Positions 10,078-18,219 of a stretch of DNA of 64,000 nucleotides are shown here, in pieces (within the stretch, counting starts at the first letter, position 1; every line of letters starts with the position of its first letter). The notes beneath the pieces were generated by a model. The model was not told the origin of the DNA and searched no databases. It saw nothing but the letters and a program-made list of their open reading frames with translations. The translations under genes and the position numbers were made by a program. The DNA is from Dehalobacter alkaniphilus (GTDB lineage: Bacteria > Bacillota > Desulfitobacteriia > Desulfitobacteriales > Syntrophobotulaceae): NCBI GenBank assembly GCA_040500365.1, contig CP148031.1, positions 1,116,001 through 1,180,000 of the forward strand, read 5' to 3'.

Positions 10078-10190
10078 AGGTATTATTAATTGGCGGTGCA
10101 GTTGCAGTGGTTATTGTTGTGGGCGTATTGGCAGTCGCCCATGCGACTAAGGTGTGCATGACTGCCACTGTTTTTCTGGATCATCACTGA
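10074..10190 (+). CDS. Small hydrophobic membrane peptide (38 residues)
   Basis: Starts MKVLLIGGAVAVVIVVGVLA and has one clear transmembrane helix, with a short tail ending FLDHH. Its ATG overlaps the stop of the toprim gene (ATGA), so translation is probably coupled. Immediately after its stop begins the array of hairpins. I do not recognise a family. It could be an inner-membrane accessory of the transfer apparatus or a small toxin-like peptide; neither can be shown from sequence. Confidence 0.55.
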   Translation: MKVLLIGGAVAVVIVVGVLAVAHATKVCMTATVFLDHH

Positions 10191-10211
10191 TGTCGGCGCC
10201 ATACTTTTATT

Positions 10212-10427
10212 TTCGCCCTTTTCAGGGAGCGAAGCGACCATGCCCCTACCGCTTGCCGGTGGGGGCTACTTAATGCCAAAATCTCAGATTTTGAAGTTAA
10301 GGCAGGAATAGGCGAATGTCCCATTCGCCGGAAAACAGCTTGTAGCCAAAGGCTACAACGACATTAAGCATAGATTGCCGACAGTAAAAGGACTGTCGGC
10401 TGTTTTTATGCCATTTCTCAGAAATGG
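10212..10427. other. Array of seven consecutive hairpins (candidate oriT or structured RNA)
   Basis: Seven inverted repeats follow each other with short gaps: 10212-10233 (TTCGC/GCGAA plus CCT/AGG), 10242-10266 (GCCCC, T.G, ACCG / CGGT, GGGGC), 10277-10293 (CAAAATCT/AGATTTTG), 10311-10329 (GGCGAATG/CATTCGCC), 10340-10358 (TTGTAGCC/GGCTACAA), 10377-10400 (GCCGACAGT/ACTGTCGGC) and 10411-10427 (CCATTTCT/AGAAATGG). Stems are mostly perfect 8-9 bp. The region is non-coding and stands between a toprim gene and a ribbon-helix-helix-like gene, three kilobases upstream of the relaxase. An origin of transfer, single-strand origin or regulatory RNA are all possible. Confidence 0.7.
10377..10408 (+). terminator. 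Intrinsic terminator within the hairpin array
   Basis: A perfect 9-bp stem (GCCGACAGT at 10377-10385, ACTGTCGGC at 10392-10400, loop AAAAGG) is followed by TGTTTTTA. It is the only member of the array with a clear T-tract. Confidence 0.8.
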
Positions 10428-10436
10428 GGTGAGTTT

Positions 10437-10910
10437 TTGAAACAGGAACCGACAATCCAGCTTTGCGTAAAAGTGCCTTCCCATACCGCCGAGCAGATCA
10501 AAAAGCTGGCGGCTGCAAACAATATCGGCATTGCCGAACAGCTCCGCCAGTTTATTGAAAAGGGTCTTGCTGTTGAGGGATACAGCCAGAACATTGATTT
10601 CATTGCCAGTATCATTCGGCAGGAGCTGATGGCGGTCTATCATCTTGAGGACATCAAAGCCGTAGTGGAGCAACAAACCAATCGCATCGCCAAGATGCAC
10701 ATGAAATCCGGCAAGGTGGACGCCGCAGCTTTCTTCCTGCTGATAAAGGTCCTGATGAATGTGGCTCATGAGGGTACGGAGGATCAGTTTGACCAAATGC
10801 TGAATGAGGCCGTTACGCTGGGCGTGGACTATATGCAGAAAAAGGATTTTCAAATCAACAGCTTTTTGCAGGATACGGACAATCTGCGCCGTCTTGCGGA
10901 TAAGCTGTAA
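10437..10910 (+). CDS. Ribbon-helix-helix-like protein, possible relaxosome accessory
   Basis: 157 residues, TTG start with GGGGTGAG just upstream; part of this site is in the 3' arm of the last hairpin of the array, so translation may be structure-controlled. Residues 5-45 (TIQLCVKVPSHTAEQIKKLA...EQLRQFIEKGL) look like a ribbon-helix-helix fold: one beta strand and two helices. The rest is helical. Small RHH proteins bind oriT next to relaxases in many elements (family knowledge). The relaxosome role is inferred from the fold and from the adjacent hairpin array. Confidence 0.65.
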   Translation: MKQEPTIQLCVKVPSHTAEQIKKLAAANNIGIAEQLRQFIEKGLAVEGYSQNIDFIASIIRQELMAVYHLEDIKAVVEQQTNRIAKMHMKSGKVDAAAFFLLIKVLMNVAHEGTEDQFDQMLNEAVTLGVDYMQKKDFQINSFLQDTDNLRRLADKL

Positions 10911-10926
10911 CGGAGAGGGGCTGCCA

Positions 10927-11358
10927 ATGCTTGAAAAGGATACGAAGCAGTTAGAGGAACTGCTGTACAAAATCCTCTCGGCCGGAAATGCCCACCGAAA
11001 ATTGATGGGGGAATATATTGACACAGGTGGCTTTCGGTCACTGATAGAAAAGCCCTACCGCCTGCAAGTGAACGGTGAGATCGACCGCAGGCTGAAAGCC
11101 CTGTATGAAATCGCAGAGTCCCTGCGACTGCGGGACTGCCGGGGCGAGTATGTTTTGGCCATTACTTATCTGACAGGAATTACCAAGGAAACCCAGCTTG
11201 CGTTTGGGCGGCGGCATGGGCTGGAACGGCTGCTGGAAGTGCCTAAGGCCGTAGAAGCTACCGAGCGCCAGACAGAACGGCTTATGCTGGTGTCTCAGTT
11301 TATGGCACTTTACCTTTCCTCCAATGAGGAAGTGGCTTCGGAGCAGGAAACCGATTAA
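10927..11358 (+). CDS. Conserved hypothetical helical protein of the element
   Basis: 143 residues, ATG with GGAGAGGGG upstream. The protein is charged and mainly helical (MLEKDTKQLEELLYKILSAG, later ERQTERLMLVSQFMALYL) with no membrane segment or catalytic motif. It follows the RHH-like gene after 16 bases and probably belongs to the same transcript as the relaxase genes. Family not recognised. Confidence 0.7.
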   Translation: MLEKDTKQLEELLYKILSAGNAHRKLMGEYIDTGGFRSLIEKPYRLQVNGEIDRRLKALYEIAESLRLRDCRGEYVLAITYLTGITKETQLAFGRRHGLERLLEVPKAVEATERQTERLMLVSQFMALYLSSNEEVASEQETD

Positions 11359-11397
11359 GTGACCGTCTGCACAACGCAGGCAGAAAGGAGCAGTTTT

Positions 11398-12453
11398 ATG
11401 AATTTAATGGATTATCAGGAGTTTTTGGATGAAGTGAGCAAGCAGGTGAAGGACTATTTTCCAAAGGAATACCAGAATGCCAGAGTGGAGCTGACCCATG
11501 TGGTGAAAACCAATGATCAGGAAATGGATGGACTTCTCATACGGCGGGAGCAGGATACCATAGTACCGCAGATTTATCTCAATGGTTATTTTGAACTATA
11601 CGAAAACGGAGTCAGCCTGAATGAAATTTTGATGGATATTACCGCCAGCTATTTTCAGAGCGCAGTCCAGTCCTTTGAAAATCTACCGGAGAATGTGTCA
11701 GACTACGAACAGATCAAAGACCGGATTGTGATTCAGTTAATCAATCGTGACATGAACAAGAACCTGTTACAAGAAATAGCCAGCAAATCCATTGAACATA
11801 CGGATTTGGCAGCTATTTTTAAGATACCCCTTCATGAGGACGAGCGAGGCTCCGCTACCATCCGGGTCACAAAGGAGATGGCAGAGCGGTGGGGGCTGGA
11901 TTTAGAGGCAGTGTACCAGGACGCCCTCCATAATACAGTCAGGGAGCACCCGGCGCAGCTTACGACCCTGCAATCCTTAATTGGTGAAATGATGTTCCAT
12001 CCTTCCATGTTTCACGAGGAAGTGCATTGGGAAGCCGCTGAGGTCTGTGAAATGAAGTCCTATGAGCCGTATGTTCTCACCAATCCATCCAAGCTGCATG
12101 GCGCCGCAACCCTGTTATACCCGGAGGTATTACAGCTGATTTCCGACAACACACAGTCAAATCTTTTCATTCTACCCAGCAGCACTCATGAGCTGCTTCT
12201 GATGCGGGACAACGGAGATATGAACGCCGCAGAACTTCAGGCCATGGTGATGGGGGTCAATCAGGAAGTGGTATCGCCAGAGGAACTGCTTTCCAACGAG
12301 GTCTATTACTACGACGGAAAGGAACATACCCTTTCCATGGCTACCGTGAAGGAGGAAACGGCCGAATTGAAACAGAGATTTCAGCAGAACCCGGATTATG
12401 CTGTTCCGGAGCAGGAGAAGGACGTGGAATATGAAGCAGAACAGGAGTATTGA
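11398..12453 (+). CDS. DUF5688-type protein
   Basis: About 351 residues from the ATG at 11398, which has AAAGGAG seven bases upstream; a GTG at 11359 is an in-frame but less likely start. The N-terminal region has MDYQEFLDEVSKQVKDYFP and the later segment NPSKLHGAATLLYPEVLQLISD, followed by FILPSSTHELLLM. This pattern is known to me as DUF5688, a family common in phages and conjugative elements of Clostridia. Molecular role is unknown. The C-terminus is acidic (EYEAEQEY). Confidence 0.75.
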   Translation: MNLMDYQEFLDEVSKQVKDYFPKEYQNARVELTHVVKTNDQEMDGLLIRREQDTIVPQIYLNGYFELYENGVSLNEILMDITASYFQSAVQSFENLPENVSDYEQIKDRIVIQLINRDMNKNLLQEIASKSIEHTDLAAIFKIPLHEDERGSATIRVTKEMAERWGLDLEAVYQDALHNTVREHPAQLTTLQSLIGEMMFHPSMFHEEVHWEAAEVCEMKSYEPYVLTNPSKLHGAATLLYPEVLQLISDNTQSNLFILPSSTHELLLMRDNGDMNAAELQAMVMGVNQEVVSPEELLSNEVYYYDGKEHTLSMATVKEETAELKQRFQQNPDYAVPEQEKDVEYEAEQEY

Positions 12454-12457
12454 GTCT

Positions 12458-12952
12458 ATGAATCAAGCAGAACGATATATGAAGCTGGCCGCATTGACTA
12501 AGAGGACGGATACCATAGATTCCTCTTATCATGCGGCCTTTTACTTGCTTTCCCATGACCCGGAGCTTTGGGAAACGGCCAGCCGGTATGTTACGGTGGA
12601 CGGAATCGGCTTTACCGGGCTGAAACGGGCAACCCGTGAGTTTGATGAGCGTACCCGACAGGTGGTGGACATTGCTCACAGCCTGTTTTCGTGGAGCAGC
12701 AAATGCAGCGCTACCCCCTTTGATATTTCAAGGCTGGGGTATCCCTATATGGAGCTGGTGTGCAATGCCTTTTATATTGCCGCCGGAGAGGTTCAGGTGG
12801 TACTTACACAGGGGCAGGACGGAGAGACAAAAATGGCCTTGGACGATTCCCGTTATCAGAATACGAAACGTGTTTACCGGCAGTTTGAGCGGCTTCAAAA
12901 CGCAATGACTGCGGATGTAGCACAGGACGAGGCCGAAGAGCCGGAAAGGTAA
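12458..12952 (+). CDS. Conserved element protein (possibly DUF6075-like)
   Basis: 164 residues. ATG at 12458 is preferred, with GGAG 10 bases upstream; a longer start would overlap the previous gene. The protein has the pattern YHAAFYLLSHDPELWETASRYV followed by DGIGFTGL and FDERTRQVVDIAHSLFSW, a soluble alpha/beta fold without visible catalytic residues. I have a tentative memory of similar proteins grouped as DUF6075. Such genes accompany relaxase operons in clostridial elements; function unknown. Confidence 0.7.
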   Translation: MNQAERYMKLAALTKRTDTIDSSYHAAFYLLSHDPELWETASRYVTVDGIGFTGLKRATREFDERTRQVVDIAHSLFSWSSKCSATPFDISRLGYPYMELVCNAFYIAAGEVQVVLTQGQDGETKMALDDSRYQNTKRVYRQFERLQNAMTADVAQDEAEEPER

Positions 12953-12962
12953 GGTGATTTTT

Positions 12963-13457
12963 ATGATTACTGGAGTAATTCGTTATCAACGCGGTACGTT
13001 GGTGGTGGAGTTCCCCTGCAAAGCCTATGAGCTGGCGGCGCATTTGGGAAGTATCGGCATTCGTACTCCGGCATCGGAGCTTTTGGCTTACGGCACGGAG
13101 CAGATTGAAGTGAAGCTGGCTGCCAACGAATCAGTTGGCGAACTGATTCTGTCAAAGCTCCGGGACTGTGATACCCTGTCCGGCGTGAATCTGGCCTGTC
13201 AGGAAGTGAGCCGGGTTTGCCCCTTTGGGTACGAGGAATTTCTGGATATGCTGTGTGAAAGACCGAAGGAGCCATACAACCGCTATGCGTTCTATCAATC
13301 CTATGAAACCCTGCCGCCCAGCACGGCGGAGGGCATGAAGTTTATTCTGGAGGAAACAAGGCGATACCGTACCACCATGGAGAATTATGCCCTTGTGTGC
13401 AAAGCTGCCGAGGACGAGGAATACAGCCAGCCAGAGGATGAGGACTTAGAACGGTAG
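12963..13457 (+). CDS. Hypothetical protein upstream of the relaxase
   Basis: 164 residues from the ATG at 12963, which has AAGGTGA just upstream. The sequence (MITGVIRYQRGTLVVEFP...AYELAAHLGSIGI) suggests a beta-rich N-terminus and a helical C-terminus with an acidic tail. No transmembrane segment. No family recognised with confidence. Position directly before the relaxase suggests a role in DNA processing or host defence evasion, but this is only context. Confidence 0.65.
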   Translation: MITGVIRYQRGTLVVEFPCKAYELAAHLGSIGIRTPASELLAYGTEQIEVKLAANESVGELILSKLRDCDTLSGVNLACQEVSRVCPFGYEEFLDMLCERPKEPYNRYAFYQSYETLPPSTAEGMKFILEETRRYRTTMENYALVCKAAEDEEYSQPEDEDLER

Positions 13458-13491
13458 CCCTTTCGGATGGAGGTGATCCCTTATTTCCAGT

Positions 13492-14703
13492 TTGGTCTAT
13501 AAGCAGCGGTTCAAAAATCCCAACTACAAAAGTACCGCCAGTAAGAATTACGCTCATGTACGCTACATTGCCACCCGCCCGAGAGTCGCAAAAAATGAGG
13601 GCATGAGTCATGGCTTGTTTGGAAAGCTCGCTCCCGGCTCTATCACCGAGTTTGAGGATTGGAGGGATGTGGCAAGGCTGGTGTATGGTAATTCCAAGAA
13701 GCATATTACCATGTACCGCAGCATCATTTCCTTTGACGAGGAAACTGCCGTCGAACTAAGTCTGACGGATCAGAAAGCATGGCAGAGGTATATTGAAAAT
13801 CACATGATGACCATTGCCGAGAAAAACAATATCCGCCGTGAGCATTTGCAGTGGGCATGTGCGCTCCATAAGGAAAAGCACCACCCCCATATCCATGTGG
13901 TGTTTTGGGATACCTCGTCACAGGTCAAAAACCCCTTTACCCCTCCGGTAGTTCCAAACGCGATCCGCAGACAGCTCATTAAGGATACCTTTGCCGATAA
14001 AATCCGAGCCTTTGGGGAGCAAAAAAATATAGCTGCCGCCGATATGCGGAAAATCAGCAATGAGCTGGTGGACGAATTTGAACAGCATTTGCGGAGGCTT
14101 AATAAAAACCAGTATAAGCGGCTGCGGGAGGACTATGACGAGGACAGCGAGCTTTCCGGCAGCTTTGATTTTGATGATGAGATTTTGAATGAAACCGCCG
14201 ACCGGGTATTCAAGATCAAAGCGGCTTTGCCGCCCACAGGCAGGATCGCATATCAGTTTTTGCCCCCTGAAATCAAAGCACAGGTAGATGAACTGGTTAT
14301 TTATCTTCTGAAAAGCACCCCCGGTCTCAGGGAGCAGAAAGAAAGCTATATTGACAGCAAAATGAAGATGGTGCTGCTCTATGGCGGCAGCGAAGATTAT
14401 CTTGAAAAACAGAGGGAACGCTTCGCCGGGGAAGCGGATAAGATTATCGCAAACCGTATTTTGGGCATGGTAAAGGCTCTGAACCGCATGGATTCCGAAC
14501 TGCGCCATGAGGAATACCAAAGCGTCCGCCGGGTCTATTATGCCGAGCGTATGCTGATGGAAGCCTTGGATATGCTCTCCGGTATAAGCCGCGACAATGA
14601 CCGGCGTTTTGAAGATTGGCTGAAGCTCCATTCCGGAGACTTATCTAAGGAAGCCAAAAAGGAACTGTTTTTGAAATATCAGGATAAGGGCTATGAACAT
14701 TAA
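13492..14703 (+). CDS. MOBP-type relaxase (MobP3-like)
   Basis: 403 residues. The N-terminal domain begins VYKQRFKNPNYK, includes a conserved Y region (NYAHVRYIATRPRV) and the metal-binding HUH-type motif HKEKHHPHIHVVFWD, which marks it as a relaxase that nicks oriT and leads the strand into the recipient. The C-terminal half is helical. A TTG at 13492 fits the alignment but is ~15 bases from GGAGGTGA; an ATT at 13483 in the same frame, with better spacing, may be the true start (giving ISSLVYKQ). The gene heads a set with two paralogous proteins downstream. Confidence 0.9.
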   Translation: MVYKQRFKNPNYKSTASKNYAHVRYIATRPRVAKNEGMSHGLFGKLAPGSITEFEDWRDVARLVYGNSKKHITMYRSIISFDEETAVELSLTDQKAWQRYIENHMMTIAEKNNIRREHLQWACALHKEKHHPHIHVVFWDTSSQVKNPFTPPVVPNAIRRQLIKDTFADKIRAFGEQKNIAAADMRKISNELVDEFEQHLRRLNKNQYKRLREDYDEDSELSGSFDFDDEILNETADRVFKIKAALPPTGRIAYQFLPPEIKAQVDELVIYLLKSTPGLREQKESYIDSKMKMVLLYGGSEDYLEKQRERFAGEADKIIANRILGMVKALNRMDSELRHEEYQSVRRVYYAERMLMEALDMLSGISRDNDRRFEDWLKLHSGDLSKEAKKELFLKYQDKGYEH

Positions 14704-14723
14704 TCATCAGGGAGGAAAATGAA

Positions 14724-15395
14724 TTGAAAACAAAAAAAGATTTTTTTGACGACTTTTTCACTCGGCTGTCCGAAAAAGACTTTCGGATGGAACGTATCAT
14801 GGAAAGCGACGTTGCCGCCGAGGTATATGACGAAAGCTCCCTTTTCTGTGTGATTACACAGGACGGGGAGCTTGTTTTTGAAAAATATGAAAGTGGCAAA
14901 GCGAGGGTTTTGGAGCAGGCGGCCGAGGAATCCCGCGCCGCGCTGGGCTGCTGTATACAGCCGCCCTTTGCGGATATGGAGCGGATGGAGCCTGTTTTGT
15001 TGACAGGAGGCTCTTACATCAAGGTATTTGAAAGCGCCGGAACCGTTCTGCTCTGCCGCCGTACCGGATTGTTCGGCTATGAGTTTGTTACCTGTCAGAA
15101 AGCGTTTCCGAAGTACAACAACAGGAAATATTACCGGGAGCTGCTGTTCTATGATCCGGTACAGGCACAGGACAGCTTTATGGAGCGCAGCGGTCTGAAA
15201 ATGGCACCCCCGCTTTCCTTTTCCCATGACGAGCTTCGTGTGCTGGTGTCCTGCTGCGCAAGATGCGTCATGCTGGACAACGAACTGGACAGCGGCAACG
15301 AAAGCCGTATCCGGGCGCTGATGGCAAGGATGGAAGAAAGCCTGCCGCCCCAGCCAGACCTTTCCCCAAGGAACTATTTCCAGAATGAAATGTAA
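14724..15395 (+). CDS. Element-specific protein, paralogue 2 of 3
   Basis: 223 residues; TTG start with GGAGG eight bases upstream (the ATG at 14719 reads only two codons). It shares length and layout with 2054-2728 and 15408-16091: N-terminal KTKKDFFDDFFTRLSEK helix, a central FMERSGL block and a helical C-terminus ending EESLPPQ. It is cysteine-rich in the C-terminal helix (VSCCARCVM), unlike its relatives. Function unknown. Confidence 0.8.
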   Translation: MKTKKDFFDDFFTRLSEKDFRMERIMESDVAAEVYDESSLFCVITQDGELVFEKYESGKARVLEQAAEESRAALGCCIQPPFADMERMEPVLLTGGSYIKVFESAGTVLLCRRTGLFGYEFVTCQKAFPKYNNRKYYRELLFYDPVQAQDSFMERSGLKMAPPLSFSHDELRVLVSCCARCVMLDNELDSGNESRIRALMARMEESLPPQPDLSPRNYFQNEM

Positions 15396-15407
15396 AGGAG
15401 AACGCCT

Positions 15408-16091
15408 ATGAAATCCAAAACCGAGTTTTATCAGAGCTATTTTGAGGCGCTGCAAAAGAAAGGCTTCACCGTCCAGCCCTCTACCTCACCCGATTATGTA
15501 GCGGATATTTACCATAAGGATAAGCTGATTGCCTTTTTTACCAAGAATGATATGGTGATGAAAAATCCCTTTGTGGAGGTGCAGGATAAGCTAATGGACA
15601 GGGTTCAGACCCTTGCCAAGACTACGGCGGTAGCCTGCGGGATCTGTTCCGATAAGCCCTTTGACGAGGAAATCGCTGCAAAGCTGCCGAACAATCTCTA
15701 CAAAATCAACGAACATAACGGCGTGGTGCTGGCCTGCAAGCACCATCCGTTGTTTGAGTATGTACTTTGTACCTATCGCAATGATGAAAATAAAAATCCC
15801 ATCCAGCGGCAGTATTTTTACAACAAGGACGCCGCCTTTGAGAGTTTTGCGACCCGAAGCGGCCTGATTGATGAAAAACGGCTGTTTTCCGAAACGGATT
15901 TGAAGATTATTCATGCGGGTCTTGTAAAGATGCGCACCATTGACAGCGATATGACGCAGGATGACCTTAATTCCGTGGAACGGCTGGTGGATAAAATCGA
16001 GGATATTATTCCGGAATTGCAGAAAAAAGAAAAGACCCTTGATTTTTCATGGCTCTTTAACAGCATGGAGCGCGGCATAGAACGGGAATAA
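15408..16091 (+). CDS. Element-specific protein, paralogue 3 of 3
   Basis: 227 residues, ATG with AAAGGAG upstream. N-terminus SKTEFYQSYFEALQKKGF matches the helix of its upstream neighbour, and ATRSGLIDEKRLFSETDL matches TVRSGLIDENQLFTTEEM of the protein at 2054. Adjacent position to paralogue 2 suggests tandem duplication; paralogue 1 lies 12 kb away. No motif suggests an enzyme. Possibly a DNA or relaxase partner; unknown. Confidence 0.85.
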   Translation: MKSKTEFYQSYFEALQKKGFTVQPSTSPDYVADIYHKDKLIAFFTKNDMVMKNPFVEVQDKLMDRVQTLAKTTAVACGICSDKPFDEEIAAKLPNNLYKINEHNGVVLACKHHPLFEYVLCTYRNDENKNPIQRQYFYNKDAAFESFATRSGLIDEKRLFSETDLKIIHAGLVKMRTIDSDMTQDDLNSVERLVDKIEDIIPELQKKEKTLDFSWLFNSMERGIERE

Positions 16092-16116
16092 AAAACTGCC
16101 GCAAAAGGGCGGCAGT
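16091..16116 (-). terminator. Terminator of the XRE regulator gene
   Basis: CTGCCGC at 16096-16102 pairs with GCGGCAG (16109-16115). On the minus strand the stem is followed by TTTTTATT, so it serves the leftward gene; it may also slow rightward transcription from the paralogue gene. Confidence 0.7.
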
Positions 16117-16118
16117 CG

Positions 16119-16427
16119 CTACTTGGCCATCAGCTTCGCAATATGAAGCACCGCCGCAGCCTTTTCCTCATTCAATACCCGGACGCTTTCGATCAGCTCA
16201 CGTTCATAGGCAGTAGGATACATCACATCCCCGCTATCATTGAAAAACTCCGCAAGCGTTGTACCAAGGCAGGCAAGCAGCTTTTCCAGAACCAAGACGG
16301 ACGGCTGGCTTTCTCCCTTTTCAATTTTGCGGATGTAATTTTGCGATATATCGGTATCTTTTGAGAGCTTATAAACACTGATCTCCTTTTGTATTCGGAG
16401 ATTCTTAAATTTTTGTGGCAAATCCAT
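16119..16427 (-). CDS. XRE-family helix-turn-helix regulator
   Basis: 102 residues, start at 16427 with AAGGAGG directly upstream on the minus strand. Residues ~8-62 form a Cro/CI-type HTH (FKNLRIQKEISVYKLSKDTD, then ISQNYIRKIEKGESQPSVL). It is the only minus-strand gene of the transfer region apart from 40779-41030, and is divergent from the gene at 16569. An inverted repeat in the gap overlaps the rightward promoter, so autoregulation and control of the rightward transfer genes are likely (inference). Confidence 0.9.
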   Translation of the reverse strand: MDLPQKFKNLRIQKEISVYKLSKDTDISQNYIRKIEKGESQPSVLVLEKLLACLGTTLAEFFNDSGDVMYPTAYERELIESVRVLNEEKAAAVLHIAKLMAK

Positions 16428-16470
16428 TGTTATCCTCCTTCCTGTACTTCTATTATTATGGTGTATAACA

Positions 16471-16526
16471 CAACAAAATATAAGACAACGATATTTGTTG
16501 ATAATAGGGATATATAGTTGTATTAT
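16471..16526 (+). promoter_or_regulatory. Rightward promoter with overlapping inverted repeat (probable XRE operator)
   Basis: A sigma-A type promoter is visible: TTGATA at 16498-16503, 17-base spacer, TATTAT at 16521-16526. CAACAAAATAT at 16471-16481 and ATATTTGTTG at 16491-16500 form an inverted repeat (one bulged base) that covers the -35 box. Repressor binding there would block the gene at 16569 and what follows. Confidence 0.7.
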
Positions 16527-16568
16527 GTACAGGTAAGGCCATATTATGAAAGATTGGAGAGTGATATT

Positions 16569-17417
16569 ATGAACCACCCAAGCGGAGAATCGATTTGGGG
16601 AAACATCAACACTGCCGTTGAAATCGCTATGAACATTTACCTGATTGCTGCCAAAGATGAAAACGGTTTTGAGCGTGAGGGCATTATGGTTCCAAAGTCC
16701 AAGGCAAAAGAAGTCCTTTCACAGAAAGCCATTTCCATGGCGGAGCAGGACGGTGACTGGCTTTGCTATGGCGAAGATACCAAGGACATCCCGATGTATG
16801 AAATGCTTCAGCGCCGTGTTGCCGCCTGCAAGCGTATGGAAACCAAAGCCATTGAAATGATGCAGGAAATCAGACGGGACGGCAGCCTGCGCCTGACCGA
16901 TTATTTCGGAGAATGCGCCCCGCCCATTCCCTTTGAAGCGGAAAAAAGCAGCCCGGAACAGCTTAACCGGGTACGCAACGGCATTTATTTTGTCCATTCA
17001 GAGGGTAAGGATTATTTTGCTGTACATGAATCGGTAGCCGACAATTTCATGTCGGATATTGCCGAAGCGTTTGGAAGGAAGCAGGGTGAATACCTGTTCT
17101 ATGATCTGACCACCGCCGCCGTTCCGCTCTTTGAATTGCGCCAAATCTATGATGAGGTTGAGGATTTAGTCGTATCGGAAGATAGCCTGCTTGCCACCCT
17201 GAATGAGAATTTCGGTGTTTACATTTCCTATTATAATGATCTGATGCAGGAGGAAGCGAAAATTCCGCCCATGGAGGCTCCCATATGCCTTTTTTTGCAA
17301 AAGCAGCTTGACCGGGAGGCACAGGAACCGGATCACTCCGCAGATACCGAGATAAAAAGCAATCTGATTCCCCTTACCTTTGGTGAGGAAGCGGAGGATT
17401 TTGGATTTGAGCCTTAA
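16569..17417 (+). CDS. Hypothetical protein, first gene of the XRE-controlled unit
   Basis: 282 residues, ATG with GGAGA at 16556-16560. The N-terminus (SIWGNINTAVEIAMNIYLIA) and the block GIMVPKSKAKEVLSQKAISM suggest a domain that handles a small regulatory fold; the middle repeats a similar theme (GIYFVHSEGKDYFAVHESVAD). No catalytic or membrane motifs. Soluble, acidic C-terminus. I do not recognise the family. Being first after the regulated promoter, it may be an early transfer function. Confidence 0.75.
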   Translation: MNHPSGESIWGNINTAVEIAMNIYLIAAKDENGFEREGIMVPKSKAKEVLSQKAISMAEQDGDWLCYGEDTKDIPMYEMLQRRVAACKRMETKAIEMMQEIRRDGSLRLTDYFGECAPPIPFEAEKSSPEQLNRVRNGIYFVHSEGKDYFAVHESVADNFMSDIAEAFGRKQGEYLFYDLTTAAVPLFELRQIYDEVEDLVVSEDSLLATLNENFGVYISYYNDLMQEEAKIPPMEAPICLFLQKQLDREAQEPDHSADTEIKSNLIPLTFGEEAEDFGFEP

Positions 17418-17482
17418 AGGAAGCCGCAAAAAGCATACTCTTACAAGAACTTGACAGCGATTGATTTGCATAATGAAACAAT

Positions 17483-17520
17483 GGGCGAGTACCGGGAAAC
17501 TGGTATTCGCCCGTTTTTTT
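17483..17520 (+). terminator. Strong intrinsic terminator in front of a coupled gene
   Basis: GGGCGA (17483-17488) pairs with TCGCCC (17507-17512), TACC pairs with GGTA inside, and GTTTTTTTT follows. GGAGGTGAG of the next gene starts at 17522, so no promoter fits between terminator and gene. Confidence 0.9.
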
Positions 17521-17535
17521 TGGAGGTGAGAACTT

Positions 17536-18219
17536 TTGAAAATGGTGTATATCGCAAGTCCCCTGCGTGGGGATTACAACACCAATATAAAGAACGCGGT
17601 GGAATACTGCCGCCTTGCCGGGGAGAGAGGCGTACTGCCTCTTGCACCCCATATTATTTTCAGTCAATGGTGCAATGATACCATTCCTGAGCAGCGCGAA
17701 CAGGGCTTGCAGCTTGGCCTTGCCCTGCTTGAAAAGGCCGATGAGCTTTGGGTCATGGGAACTACATTCAGCCAAGGTATGCAGGGCGAGGTGGCATTTG
17801 CACAGGAACATGGGGTACCCATGTTTTTGGTAACGCACCCCCATGACTTGAATTACTACCCAGTCAGCGCCGATGAAAACCGGCTTTTGTCCAAGTTTGA
17901 CTGTGTTCCGGAAAGCAGCCGCGAGAGTTACAAGAATCAGCTTGTGGTGCTGCGGCATGAACACTTAAAGACAGAGTATCGTACCTCACGGAATCAGGTA
18001 TGGCTTGTAACCCATGGTCCCGGCTGCCGACCGGATTATGTCCACAGTGATACCATCCATTTAAGGCATCCTGTGGACGGTGATCGCATGGCGGTTGGCC
18101 GCGGTGATGTGTGGGGTGTTCCAAAGCCGGAGATGATGGACTGTATCAGACAGGCTTATCCCGAATTCGACGCCGCTCTGCAGCCTGCCGCAGAACCTGA
18201 CGAGGAGCTTTGCCGATGA
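17536..18219 (+). CDS. DUF4406/DUF7768-like nucleotide-binding-fold protein
   Basis: 227 residues from TTG at 17536 (GGAGGTGAG upstream; ATG at 17542 is an alternative). The N-terminal ~110 residues (VYIASPLRGDYNTNIKNAVEY, GVLPLAPHIIFSQW, ELWVMGTTFSQGMQGEV) match the nucleoside 2-deoxyribosyltransferase-like fold of DUF4406/DUF7768 proteins of phages and elements. A C-terminal ~80-residue extension (HLKTEYRTSRNQVWLVTHGP) has no known family to me. Enzymatic activity is unproven. Its stop overlaps the VirD4 start. Confidence 0.75.
   Translation: MKMVYIASPLRGDYNTNIKNAVEYCRLAGERGVLPLAPHIIFSQWCNDTIPEQREQGLQLGLALLEKADELWVMGTTFSQGMQGEVAFAQEHGVPMFLVTHPHDLNYYPVSADENRLLSKFDCVPESSRESYKNQLVVLRHEHLKTEYRTSRNQVWLVTHGPGCRPDYVHSDTIHLRHPVDGDRMAVGRGDVWGVPKPEMMDCIRQAYPEFDAALQPAAEPDEELCR

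Noticed and set aside
13918..14631. 237-codon minus-strand open frame
   Set aside because: Antisense to the relaxase, whose HUH motif proves the + strand reading.
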